DNA of 10,313 nucleotides from positions 1-10,313 of the forward strand of contig CALDOC010000328.1 in the NCBI GenBank assembly GCA_937914675.1, in the 5' to 3' direction. Source of the stretch: an uncultured Sulfurimonas sp. (lineage in GTDB: Bacteria > Campylobacterota > Campylobacteria > Campylobacterales > Sulfurimonadaceae). Positions 1-6,257 of this stretch are shown one piece after another; the first letter of the stretch is position 1, and every line of letters starts with the position of its first letter. Made by a program: the position numbers and the translations under genes. The notes below the pieces were generated by a model. That model saw only the letters and a program-made list of their open reading frames with translations, ran no database searches and had not been told where the DNA came from.

Positions 1-727
1 GAAGGTCTAAATTGGCGTTAATCCTTGCGCTAAACTCTTGATACGTAAATGGTTTGGCAATAAAATCATTAGCTCCATAACGCAAAAAATTTGTAGCCAC
101 CTCGTTACTGCTAATGCCGCTAATCCCAATAATCGCCAATCTATCTTTAGTGTAAGTTTGACGAAGCAGCATAGTTAATTCCATGCCATTCATCCCTTGA
201 AGCCTATAGTCGATTAAAACCAAGGAAATATTTTTACTTTTAATTATTTCTATCGCTTCTGTCGCGTCGTTTGCCTCTTCTATATTAAGTTGAAGCTTCT
301 CCAAATAGACTTTTATTTCTTCTCTTTGCGTTTTTGAATCATCTACTATTAAAATGTTTTCTTCACGATTTTTCAATATTCTAGACACAATTTTGACAAT
401 GTAAGCAATGCTTTGCGGATCGCTTTTAGCGACGTATTCCACGATATCTTTTTTTAGCACAATGTTTTTGATTGTTTCATTTATGCCGCTGCTCAATACA
501 ATAACGGGAATATCGTATTCCAAAGCGAGATCAATCACCTCTCCGTTATTCGCGTCGGGCAAGTGAACGTCCAATATCGCTATGTCAAACTTGTTTCTCC
601 GTATAAATCTATTGGCTTCTTCCAAGGATTTCGCCATAAAAACGTTAGCTTTTAACATCTGAGATATTTTCTCTTTAACAACCGTCCTAATATATTTACT
701 ATCGTCTACGATCAATATGTTTGTCAC
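1..727 (-). CDS. Tandem-receiver response regulator, C-terminus beyond the window (possible diguanylate cyclase)
   Basis: This is a partial gene read leftward; 242 codons are visible and the reading frame leaves the window at position 1. Two CheY-like receiver domains follow one another. The first (about residues 3-115) has the acidic pair D8-D9, phospho-acceptor D53 and conserved K101. The second (about 124-240) has D129-D130, phospho-acceptor D173, S203 and K225 in AKPF. Both therefore look able to accept phosphate. What follows is not visible. In Campylobacterota, proteins with two such receivers and the ending AKPFTYQEF usually continue into a GGDEF diguanylate cyclase domain, so that output is an inference from family memory. 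I chose GTG at 727 because it puts VTNILIVDDS at the normal distance from the first strand. An in-frame GTG at 739, preceded by AAGAAG at 747-752, is an equally possible start. It is transcribed divergently from the YggS gene. The receiver assignment is very secure; the output domain is not. Confidence 0.9.
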   Translation of the reverse strand, partial: MTNILIVDDSKYIRTVVKEKISQMLKANVFMAKSLEEANRFIRRNKFDIAILDVHLPDANNGEVIDLALEYDIPVIVLSSGINETIKNIVLKKDIVEYVAKSDPQSIAYIVKIVSRILKNREENILIVDDSKTQREEIKVYLEKLQLNIEEANDATEAIEIIKSKNISLVLIDYRLQGMNGMELTMLLRQTYTKDRLAIIGISGISSNEVATNFLRYGANDFIAKPFTYQEFSARINANLDL

Positions 728-758
728 TACTTTGCCCACCCAAAATCTTCTTAATTTG

Positions 759-764
759 ATTATA
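759..764 (-). promoter_or_regulatory. Putative -10 box (TATAAT) for the receiver-domain gene
   Basis: Read on the minus strand, a perfect TATAAT lies 31 nt before the GTG at 727 and 19 nt before the alternative GTG at 739. No convincing -35 box sits 17 nt upstream, which is normal for sigma-70 promoters in Campylobacterota. A start site about 7 nt downstream would give a short leader. The 160 bp between the two divergent starts hold this box, the forward promoter at 847-858 and otherwise only AT-rich spacer. Confidence 0.5.
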
Positions 765-846
765 GCGTATGTCCCTCAATAATCACTTAATCCTCTATTG
801 CAAACCAGCGAGAAAAAGAGAAAGAACTTATGTTATTTAAAAGTTA

Positions 847-858
847 TTTTGATAAAAT
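847..858 (+). promoter_or_regulatory. Putative promoter for the yggS-queH pair
   Basis: TTTTGATAAAAT at this position fits the extended -10 pattern of vegetative promoters in Campylobacterota (TTTTGNTANAAT), with T-rich stretches just upstream in place of a -35 box. The predicted start of transcription is near 865, giving a leader of about 35 nt before the ATG at 900. TAGGAT at 891-896 is the likely Shine-Dalgarno. Confidence 0.6.
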
Positions 859-899
859 CAGACCTTTAAAGCGAAATGGCAAGAAATTAGTAGGATAAC

Positions 900-1574
900 A
901 TGGATACAATAGAATATAAAATATACATAGACGACGTGGTAAGACGAGTTGAAACCGCTAGATTAAGAGTGAGCGGTCACCATATAGTAAAAACCGTCGC
1001 GGTGAGTAAGTACTCAACTTCGGACGAAGTAAAAAAACTTTATGAAATCGGTCAGCGAGCCTTTGGCGAGAACAAGGTTCAAGACTTGAAAGAAAAGTCA
1101 AACGAACTAGAAGAGTTGCCATTGGAGTGGCATTTTATCGGTAACTTGCAAAAAAACAAGATTAATAATTTACTCGACGTCAACCCCACTCTTTTTCAAG
1201 CTCTCGACTCTTTGGAATTGGCTCTTGAGCTGCAAAAAAAACTACAGGCGAGAGACATGACCCTTGATTGTCTGCTCCAAATAAACTCCGCGAACGAGGA
1301 ATCAAAACATGGTTTTACTCCCGAAACAGCGATAGAGAGTTATAAAAAGATACAAAGCGAGTGTCCAAACATAAAATTAAAAGGCGTTATGAGCATAGGA
1401 GCTCATTCGGAGGATAAAGAAGTAGTCAAAAAAAGTTTTTTAACCACTTACGCGATTTACAAAGAACTTCCAGACGCAACAATCTGTTCCATGGGAATGA
1501 GTGGCGATTTTGAACTCGCCATTGAGTGTGGTTCGAACATGATTAGACTCGGCTCTCTCATGTTTAACAAATAA
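900..1574 (+). CDS. yggS: YggS/PROSC-family pyridoxal 5'-phosphate homeostasis protein
   Basis: This is a 224-residue cytoplasmic protein of the YggS (YBL036C/PROSC) family: a single-domain, alanine-racemase-like TIM barrel that binds PLP and keeps free PLP and amino-acid pools balanced, without a known catalytic activity. Family signatures are in the expected order: VAVSK with the PLP-binding lysine at K37, FGENKVQ (55-61), WHFIGNLQKNK (77-87), MSGD (200-203) and IRLGS (215-219), the last two forming the phosphate-binding side. Length is normal. The ATG is preceded by AGGA (892-895). The stop codon lies 18 nt before the proposed start of queH, so the two are probably co-transcribed. Nothing in the sequence indicates a special function beyond the family role. 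Confidence 0.95.
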   Translation: MDTIEYKIYIDDVVRRVETARLRVSGHHIVKTVAVSKYSTSDEVKKLYEIGQRAFGENKVQDLKEKSNELEELPLEWHFIGNLQKNKINNLLDVNPTLFQALDSLELALELQKKLQARDMTLDCLLQINSANEESKHGFTPETAIESYKKIQSECPNIKLKGVMSIGAHSEDKEVVKKSFLTTYAIYKELPDATICSMGMSGDFELAIECGSNMIRLGSLMFNK

Positions 1575-1581
1575 ACTCCTT

Positions 1582-1586
1582 AAGGA
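1582..1586 (+). promoter_or_regulatory. Shine-Dalgarno AAGGA that fixes a non-standard ATT start for queH
   Basis: AAGGA lies 6 nt before ATT at 1593, the spacing expected for an initiation codon. The in-frame stop TAA at 1581-1583 overlaps the Shine-Dalgarno, and the codons between it and the conserved core are GGA AAA AAC ATT TTA GTA CAT. No ATG, GTG or TTG is available in frame until TTG at 1722, which would remove the conserved N-terminus. Confidence 0.65.
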
Positions 1587-1592
1587 AAAAAC

Positions 1593-2675
1593 ATTTTAGT
1601 ACATATATGTTGTAGTGTTGATTCACACTTTTTTTTAGAAAAATTACAAAAAGATTATCCAGATGAAAAACTTACTGGATTTTTTTACGACCCGAACATT
1701 CATCCTTATTCGGAATATCAATTGCGTTTGCTAGACGTGCGAAGAAGTTGCAAAATGCTTGGCATTGATTTGCTTGAGGGCGAGTATGATTATGAAAATT
1801 GGCTCAATGCCGTTCGCGGCTTGGAAAAAGAACCTGAAAAAGGGGCTAGATGCGAAGTCTGTTTTGATAAACGCTTTTCCGTGAGCGCCAAAAAAGCTTT
1901 GGAACTAGGCGAAAAAAAAATCACGACCACCCTACTCGTCAGCCCTTTAAAGTCTCAAGAACAACTCAAACGCGTTGGAGACGAGTTTCATGAAAAAAAT
2001 GGAGTTGAATTTATAGCGGTGGACTATAGAAGTGGCGGAGGGACGCAAGATCAAAGCCGCGTGACAAAAGAGAAACAACTCTACCGCCAAGATTATTGTG
2101 GATGTATTTTTGGCCTAACTATGCAAAGAGAACAACAAGACAAACTTATGGACGAGATGTTTTCTCCAATTTCAAAACACGCGCTTCCAGCCTCCATTGA
2201 AGAGCGAATCCAAATGTACTCCAAAAGAAATGAACTTGAAGACGAAGGAGTGGAATATAAAATCGTTAAGCAAAAGTTTTTGAACTATCGCCAATTTAAC
2301 TTTAAAGTCACAGAGGGTAAAAATACCATTATTCCGGCTTACGCTCTTTCATACTCGACTCTACCTAGAAAAACCGCTCAAGGAAAAGTGGAATTTAGCA
2401 TTAAAAATTTGCACTATTTCAATCGCGAAGAGATAAAATTCATCACTTTGAGAGAGTTCAACATGCTTACAAAAACTCAATATAAGACTATGAATGAACT
2501 TATCTTTAATCCTCCTAGTTTTGACGAGGAACTTCAAATTAGAAATATTTTAAACGATTCAAACTACGACGTTACTCCTATCATCGTAGTGCAAAGCGTA
2601 TCGGACAAAAAGCTGACGATTTATTTGGACGCCAAAACTTACGAGGACACAAAAGAAAGACTAATCATAATATAA
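1593..2675 (+). CDS. queH: Epoxyqueuosine reductase QueH (DUF208), apparently starting at ATT
   Basis: QueH carries out the last step of queuosine synthesis, reducing epoxyqueuosine to queuosine at wobble position 34 of GUN-anticodon tRNAs. It is the non-homologous replacement for QueG and carries an iron-sulfur cluster and a second metal. Read from 1593 the protein has 360 residues, close to the long form I recall for Campylobacterota. Conserved features are LVHICCSVDSH (2-12, C6-C7 and D10), FFYDPNIHPYSEY (31-43), C53, the CEVCF motif (C87, C90) and YCGCIF (C169, C171). About 150 further residues follow the metal-binding part. The first plain start codon, TTG at 1722, would delete 43 residues including C6-C7, so ATT at 1593 behind AAGGA is my choice. 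Runs of T8 (1629-1636) and A9 (1912-1920) lie inside the gene. The family call is secure; the start is inference, and a G-to-T sequencing error at 1595 is the main alternative. Confidence 0.88.
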   Translation: MLVHICCSVDSHFFLEKLQKDYPDEKLTGFFYDPNIHPYSEYQLRLLDVRRSCKMLGIDLLEGEYDYENWLNAVRGLEKEPEKGARCEVCFDKRFSVSAKKALELGEKKITTTLLVSPLKSQEQLKRVGDEFHEKNGVEFIAVDYRSGGGTQDQSRVTKEKQLYRQDYCGCIFGLTMQREQQDKLMDEMFSPISKHALPASIEERIQMYSKRNELEDEGVEYKIVKQKFLNYRQFNFKVTEGKNTIIPAYALSYSTLPRKTAQGKVEFSIKNLHYFNREEIKFITLREFNMLTKTQYKTMNELIFNPPSFDEELQIRNILNDSNYDVTPIIVVQSVSDKKLTIYLDAKTYEDTKERLIII

Positions 2676-2710
2676 TGATAATTTTGGTAAAATAGCCAAA
2701 ATTATTATTA
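2673..2710. repeat. 15-bp inverted repeat around the fabZ -10 box
   Basis: Arms at 2673-2687 (TAATGATAATTTTGG) and 2696-2710 (CCAAAATTATTATTA) are reverse complements with one mismatch, the inner 10 bp being perfect. The 8-nt spacer TAAAATAG contains the predicted -10 hexamer. The left arm begins with the queH stop codon. It could be an operator, or a weak hairpin in read-through RNA from queH. It lacks a GC-rich stem and a T-run, so it is not a standard terminator. Confidence 0.6.
2682..2693 (+). promoter_or_regulatory. Putative promoter of the fabZ-lpxA-clpX-mreBC operon
   Basis: TTTTGGTAAAAT matches the extended -10 pattern of Campylobacterota vegetative promoters. The start of transcription would be near 2700, inside the right arm of the surrounding inverted repeat, leaving a leader of about 20 nt. 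AAGG at 2710-2713 is the Shine-Dalgarno, 8 nt before the fabZ ATG. Confidence 0.6.
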
Positions 2711-2721
2711 AGGCTTTTACT

Positions 2722-3171
2722 ATGACTTTAGATGTTGTCGCAATTCAAAAAATATTACCTCACCGTTATCCATTTTTACTAGTAGACCGCGTAACCGACA
2801 TGGTTGAGGGTGAATCAATAACAGCTTACAAAAACATATCAATTTCAGAACCCGTTTTTCAAGGTCATTTTCCTGGACACCCTATCTATCCTGGAGTTAT
2901 GATACTTGAAGGAATGGCTCAAGCTGGTGGCGTATTATCGTTTTTGAGCATGGGTGAGATAAGCGAAGAAGAGATAGCTAACAAAGTTGTCTACTTCATG
3001 AGCATTGACAAAGCGAAGTTTAGAACTCCCGTCAGACCTGGTGACAAACTTGAGTACCGTATCTCCGTAATCAAACGCAAGGGAACTGTTTGGATGCTAA
3101 AAGGCGAAGCTTACGTTGATGAAAAATTAGTAAGCGAAGCCGAACTAAAAGCCATGATAGTTGATAAATAA
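2722..3171 (+). CDS. fabZ: 3-hydroxyacyl-[acyl-carrier-protein] dehydratase FabZ
   Basis: FabZ dehydrates (R)-3-hydroxyacyl-ACP to trans-2-enoyl-ACP in the type II fatty acid elongation cycle in the cytoplasm. The 149-residue protein is a full-length single hot-dog domain. It shows ILPHRYPFLLVDRV at 11-24, the GHFPGHPIYPGV loop with catalytic H49, and ILEGMAQAGG with catalytic E63 on the central helix. The E at 63 marks FabZ rather than FabA. It is the first gene of a run in which lpxA follows after 11 nt. FabZ and LpxA use the same class of 3-hydroxyacyl-ACP, so their pairing is the familiar balance point between phospholipid and lipid A synthesis. Transcription probably starts at the promoter inside the inverted repeat just upstream. 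Confidence 0.97.
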   Translation: MTLDVVAIQKILPHRYPFLLVDRVTDMVEGESITAYKNISISEPVFQGHFPGHPIYPGVMILEGMAQAGGVLSFLSMGEISEEEIANKVVYFMSIDKAKFRTPVRPGDKLEYRISVIKRKGTVWMLKGEAYVDEKLVSEAELKAMIVDK

Positions 3172-3182
3172 AAAGCCCAATA

Positions 3183-3968
3183 ATGTCTAATATATCTAAA
3201 TTAGCGCTCATTGAAGATGGCGCCATAATTGGTGAAAATGTTGAAATTGGAGCTTTTTGCTTTGTATCGTCTCAATCGAGCATTGGCGATGGGACGAAAA
3301 TCGCCCAAAATTCTTGTATATATGGAAAAACGACGATAGGAAAAAATAACAGAATTTTTTCACATGCCGTCATTGGTTCCATTCCACAAGATTTAAAATT
3401 TGACGGCGAAGACGTTGAACTAATCATAGGCGATGACAATACCATCAGAGAGTTTACTCTTTTCAATCCAGGGACAAAAGGTGGTGGTGGCAAAACGATT
3501 ATAGGAAACCACAACCTTTTTATGGGTTACGTTCATTTAGGGCATGACGTAATTATTGGGAATAACTGTATTTTAGCAAACGCGGCCACTTTGGCTGGAC
3601 ATGTGGAGCTTGGCAATTACGTGGTAGTTGGTGGAATGACTCCAATTCATCAATTTGTGCATATAGGCGATTACGCCATGATCGGTGGCGCTTCGGCTCT
3701 CGCGCAAGATATTCCCCCATACTGTTTGGCTGAAGGGAATCGAGCGAACCTAAGGGGATTGAACTTAACTGGATTAAGAAGAAATCTTGAACGAGAAGAT
3801 ATCAACGCTTTAAAAATAGTTTATAGAGAACTTTTTGAGTCGGGAAAACCTTTAAAAGAAACTGCGAGCGAAATACTTAAAAGCAGTGATAATAATTATG
3901 TAAACAACTTATGTAATTTTATAATGACAACAACAAGAGGGATACCCTTTGAGAGGAAAAATATATGA
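3183..3968 (+). CDS. lpxA: UDP-N-acetylglucosamine acyltransferase LpxA
   Basis: LpxA transfers a (R)-3-hydroxyacyl chain from ACP to the 3-OH of UDP-GlcNAc, the first step of lipid A synthesis. The 261-residue length is normal. Residues about 1-185 are hexapeptide repeats of a left-handed parallel beta-helix, with many IGxNxxI-type turns. HLGHD (118-122) holds H121, the equivalent of the E. coli catalytic His125. IPQDLKF (67-73) and the glycine-rich stretch at 97-103 match the substrate-binding loops. The C-terminal part (about 190-261) is the helical domain with GLNLTGLRR. No clear Shine-Dalgarno precedes the ATG, so initiation may depend on ribosomes finishing fabZ 11 nt upstream. The stop overlaps the clpX start by 4 nt (ATGA). 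lpxB, which follows lpxA in enterobacteria, is not next to it here. Confidence 0.96.
   Translation: MSNISKLALIEDGAIIGENVEIGAFCFVSSQSSIGDGTKIAQNSCIYGKTTIGKNNRIFSHAVIGSIPQDLKFDGEDVELIIGDDNTIREFTLFNPGTKGGGGKTIIGNHNLFMGYVHLGHDVIIGNNCILANAATLAGHVELGNYVVVGGMTPIHQFVHIGDYAMIGGASALAQDIPPYCLAEGNRANLRGLNLTGLRRNLEREDINALKIVYRELFESGKPLKETASEILKSSDNNYVNNLCNFIMTTTRGIPFERKNI
3920..3925 (+). promoter_or_regulatory. Possible internal -10 box (TATAAT) ahead of clpX
   Basis: A perfect TATAAT preceded by TTT lies inside the 3' end of lpxA, 39 nt before the clpX ATG. It could let clpX-mreBC be transcribed separately from fabZ-lpxA, for example under stress. No -35 box is clear, and AT-rich coding sequence often produces this hexamer by chance. 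Confidence 0.25.
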
Positions 3969-5209
3969 CATATAGACATTGTAGTTTTTGTGACGCGACT
4001 GAAAGTGAAAAAAACCCACTAATCGCCGGTAATGGCGTTTATATCTGTAAAAATTGCGTAGTTTCCGCATATAAAATCATGTTTGGCGATGAAAAAGATT
4101 CTTTGGCTCAAGAGAGTAAAGAACTTCTTGAAGCGGTAAACAATCTAATGACGCCAAAAGAGTTGAATAATTTTCTAGGCGAGTATATCATTGGTCAAGA
4201 AAAAGCTAGAAAACTTTTAAGCGTTGCCGTTTATAACCACTATAAAAGAATTTTTAAAACAAAAAACGTAACCAATGACGACACGGAAATATCCAAATCA
4301 AACGTTCTGCTTATCGGTCCGACTGGAAGTGGAAAAACTTTGATGGCGCAAACAATCGCTAGAGTGTTGAACGTTCCCATAGCAATCGCGGACGCGACAA
4401 GTTTAACCGAAGCGGGTTACGTTGGCGAAGACGTTGAAAATATCTTAACAAAACTCCTTCAAGCGGCTGATGGCGACATCAAACGAGCCCAACAAGGAAT
4501 CGTTTTTATAGACGAAGTGGATAAAGTGGCTCGCATGAGCGAAAACCGTTCCATCACTCGTGACGTTTCAGGAGAAGGAGTGCAACAAGCGCTTCTAAAA
4601 ATAATAGAAGGTTCAGCAGTAAACATTCCTCCAAAAGGTGGGAGAAAACATCCTAATCAAGAGTTTACTTCCATTGACACCACAAATATTCTTTTTATTT
4701 GCGGTGGCGCGTTTGATGGTTTAGAAGACATTTTAAAGCGTAAACAAGGTCAAAACATCTTAGGTTTTGGACATGACAAAAAAACGAAGGATGAGCAAAA
4801 ACCAACTTATGACATGGTTGAACCTGATGATTTAGTTCACTTTGGTCTTATTCCCGAGCTTGTTGGTCGTTTACCCATTATCGCTTCATTGAGTGAGATA
4901 AGCGAGCGTGATATGGTTCGCATCTTAACCGAACCAAAAAATTCACTTGTAAGACAGTATAAAAAACTTTTTTCCATAGATGAAGTTGAACTAAACTTTG
5001 ACGAAGACGCGCTTCTTGCAATTGCGGCAAAAGCGATAAAAAGAAAAACCGGCGCGCGCGGACTTCGAGCCATCTTGGAAGAAAACATGATTGACATTAT
5101 GTATGAACTTCCTGAATACGCCGGATATGAAGTTTTGATAACAAAAGAAGTGATAGAGAATGGTGAAAAACCTATTTATATTAAAAAAACTACAAAAAAA
5201 ATAGCCTAG
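3965..5209 (+). CDS. clpX: ATP-dependent Clp protease ATP-binding subunit ClpX
   Basis: ClpX is the hexameric AAA+ unfoldase that selects substrates and threads them into the ClpP peptidase. The 414 residues contain all expected parts: an N-terminal zinc-binding domain with C6-x2-C9 and C28-x2-C31; Walker A GPTGSGKT (118-125); pore-1 loop GYVG (151-154); Walker B with FIDE (181-184); pore-2 loop RKH (226-228); the ClpP-docking loop as LGF (265-267) in place of the more common IGF; and the sensor-2 region GARGLRAILE near the C-terminus. The ATG overlaps the lpxA stop by 4 nt and is preceded by GAGAGGA (3951-3957) at good spacing, so translation is likely coupled but also independently efficient. 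clpP is not adjacent. The lysine-rich tail is encoded by A-rich runs just before the stop. Confidence 0.97.
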   Translation: MTYRHCSFCDATESEKNPLIAGNGVYICKNCVVSAYKIMFGDEKDSLAQESKELLEAVNNLMTPKELNNFLGEYIIGQEKARKLLSVAVYNHYKRIFKTKNVTNDDTEISKSNVLLIGPTGSGKTLMAQTIARVLNVPIAIADATSLTEAGYVGEDVENILTKLLQAADGDIKRAQQGIVFIDEVDKVARMSENRSITRDVSGEGVQQALLKIIEGSAVNIPPKGGRKHPNQEFTSIDTTNILFICGGAFDGLEDILKRKQGQNILGFGHDKKTKDEQKPTYDMVEPDDLVHFGLIPELVGRLPIIASLSEISERDMVRILTEPKNSLVRQYKKLFSIDEVELNFDEDALLAIAAKAIKRKTGARGLRAILEENMIDIMYELPEYAGYEVLITKEVIENGEKPIYIKKTTKKIA

Positions 5210-5219
5210 GGCATGAATT

Positions 5220-6257
5220 ATGATATTTAATAAAATTATAGGACTTTTTTCAAACGATTTGTCAATCGACTTAGGAACCGCTAATACAATTGTAATTGCC
5301 AAAGGAAGAGGAATTATTATCAATGAGCCTTCCGTTGTTGCGGTAAAAACTGAAAAATACGGTCAAAGTAGAGTTTTAGCCGTTGGACATGAAGCCAAAG
5401 AGATGGTTGGTAAAACTCCTGGCAACATTAGAGCGATTCGCCCAATGCGCGACGGAGTTATAGCCGACTTTGACATGACTGAAAAAATGATACGCAAATT
5501 CATTGAAAAAGCTCATGGGCGTAGCTCTCTAATAAGTCCACGAATTATTATCTGCGTTCCTTATGGACTTACTCAAGTTGAGCGTAAGGCCGTTCGCGAG
5601 TCGGCTTTAAGCGCTGGCGCCCGTGAGGTATTTCTCATAGAAGAACCGATGGCGGCCGCGATTGGCGCCGGCGTCGACATACGTGAGCCAAAAGGTCATC
5701 TCGTAGTTGACATCGGTGGAGGCACCACTGAGATAGGCGTCGTCTCTCTAGGAGGACTTGTTTTATCCAAATCAATCCGTACGGCTGGTGATAAAATAGA
5801 TCAAAACATCGTTAACTACGTTAGAAAAAAATACAACCTTCTTATAGGGGAGAGAGTCGCCGAAGAGATTAAAATAAACATCGGTACAGCGCTTGTTCTT
5901 GATGAAGATCTCACTATGATAGTTAATGGACGAGATCAAGTCGAAGGACTTTTAAGTTCTGTTGAATTGACAAGTGAAGATATTAGAGAAGCCATGAAGG
6001 AGCCTCTCAAAGAGATATCAGAAGCTCTTCGAGACGTGCTTGAGAGAATGCCGCCTGATTTGGCGGGAGACATTGTAAACAACGGCATTATTCTAACGGG
6101 TGGCGGCGCGCTTATTCGTAAACTCGATAAATATCTTTCAGACATTGTAAGAATTCCGGTATACGTAGCGGATGAGCCACTGCTTGCCGTCGCTCGTGGA
6201 ACTGGCCGCGCTTTGGAAGAAATAGACTTATTAAAAGAATTATTTGAGAATGAATAA
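5220..6257 (+). CDS. mreB: Rod-shape-determining actin homologue MreB
   Basis: MreB is a bacterial actin that forms antiparallel filaments on the inner face of the cytoplasmic membrane and guides the elongasome for lateral wall synthesis. At 345 residues it is full length. The N-terminus (MIFNKIIGLF) is amphipathic, fitting direct membrane attachment. The phosphate-1 loop is IDLGTANT (16-23) and phosphate-2 is DIGGGTTEIG (164-173). The adenosine motif LTGGGALI lies in the C-terminal third. AGGG at 5208-5211 lies 8 nt before the ATG, and the gap after clpX is only 10 nt, so the genes are co-transcribed. A nearby ATG at 5213 is out of frame. The end of mreB overlaps the start of mreC by 8 nt. 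Confidence 0.97.
   Translation: MIFNKIIGLFSNDLSIDLGTANTIVIAKGRGIIINEPSVVAVKTEKYGQSRVLAVGHEAKEMVGKTPGNIRAIRPMRDGVIADFDMTEKMIRKFIEKAHGRSSLISPRIIICVPYGLTQVERKAVRESALSAGAREVFLIEEPMAAAIGAGVDIREPKGHLVVDIGGGTTEIGVVSLGGLVLSKSIRTAGDKIDQNIVNYVRKKYNLLIGERVAEEIKINIGTALVLDEDLTMIVNGRDQVEGLLSSVELTSEDIREAMKEPLKEISEALRDVLERMPPDLAGDIVNNGIILTGGGALIRKLDKYLSDIVRIPVYVADEPLLAVARGTGRALEEIDLLKELFENE

Noticed and set aside
1601..1610. Perfect palindrome ACATATATGT just after the queH start
   Set aside because: It lies in codons for the conserved VHIC motif and is AT-rich; the coding constraint explains most of it and no second copy is seen at other promoters in the window.
1614..1636. 5-bp hairpin followed by eight T as an intrinsic terminator or attenuator inside queH
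   Set aside because: The stem AGTGT/ACACT has only two GC pairs and would be too weak for a standard terminator; it is mentioned only with the homopolymer finding.
1722..2675. QueH starting at TTG 1722
   Set aside because: This start has no good Shine-Dalgarno and would delete the conserved CC-x2-D region and the YDPNIHP motif, both readable in frame upstream.
2673..2710. Inverted repeat before fabZ read as a Rho-independent terminator of queH
   Set aside because: Stem nearly all AT, one stem pair being G-U in RNA, and the right arm is followed by AGGCTTTTA rather than a T-run; an operator role is more plausible.
3272..3514. Minus-strand open frame opposite lpxA
   Set aside because: Low-complexity, proline- and serine-rich translation with no family resemblance; it is the antisense shadow of lpxA. 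The same holds for minus-strand frames opposite clpX, mreB, mreC and carB.
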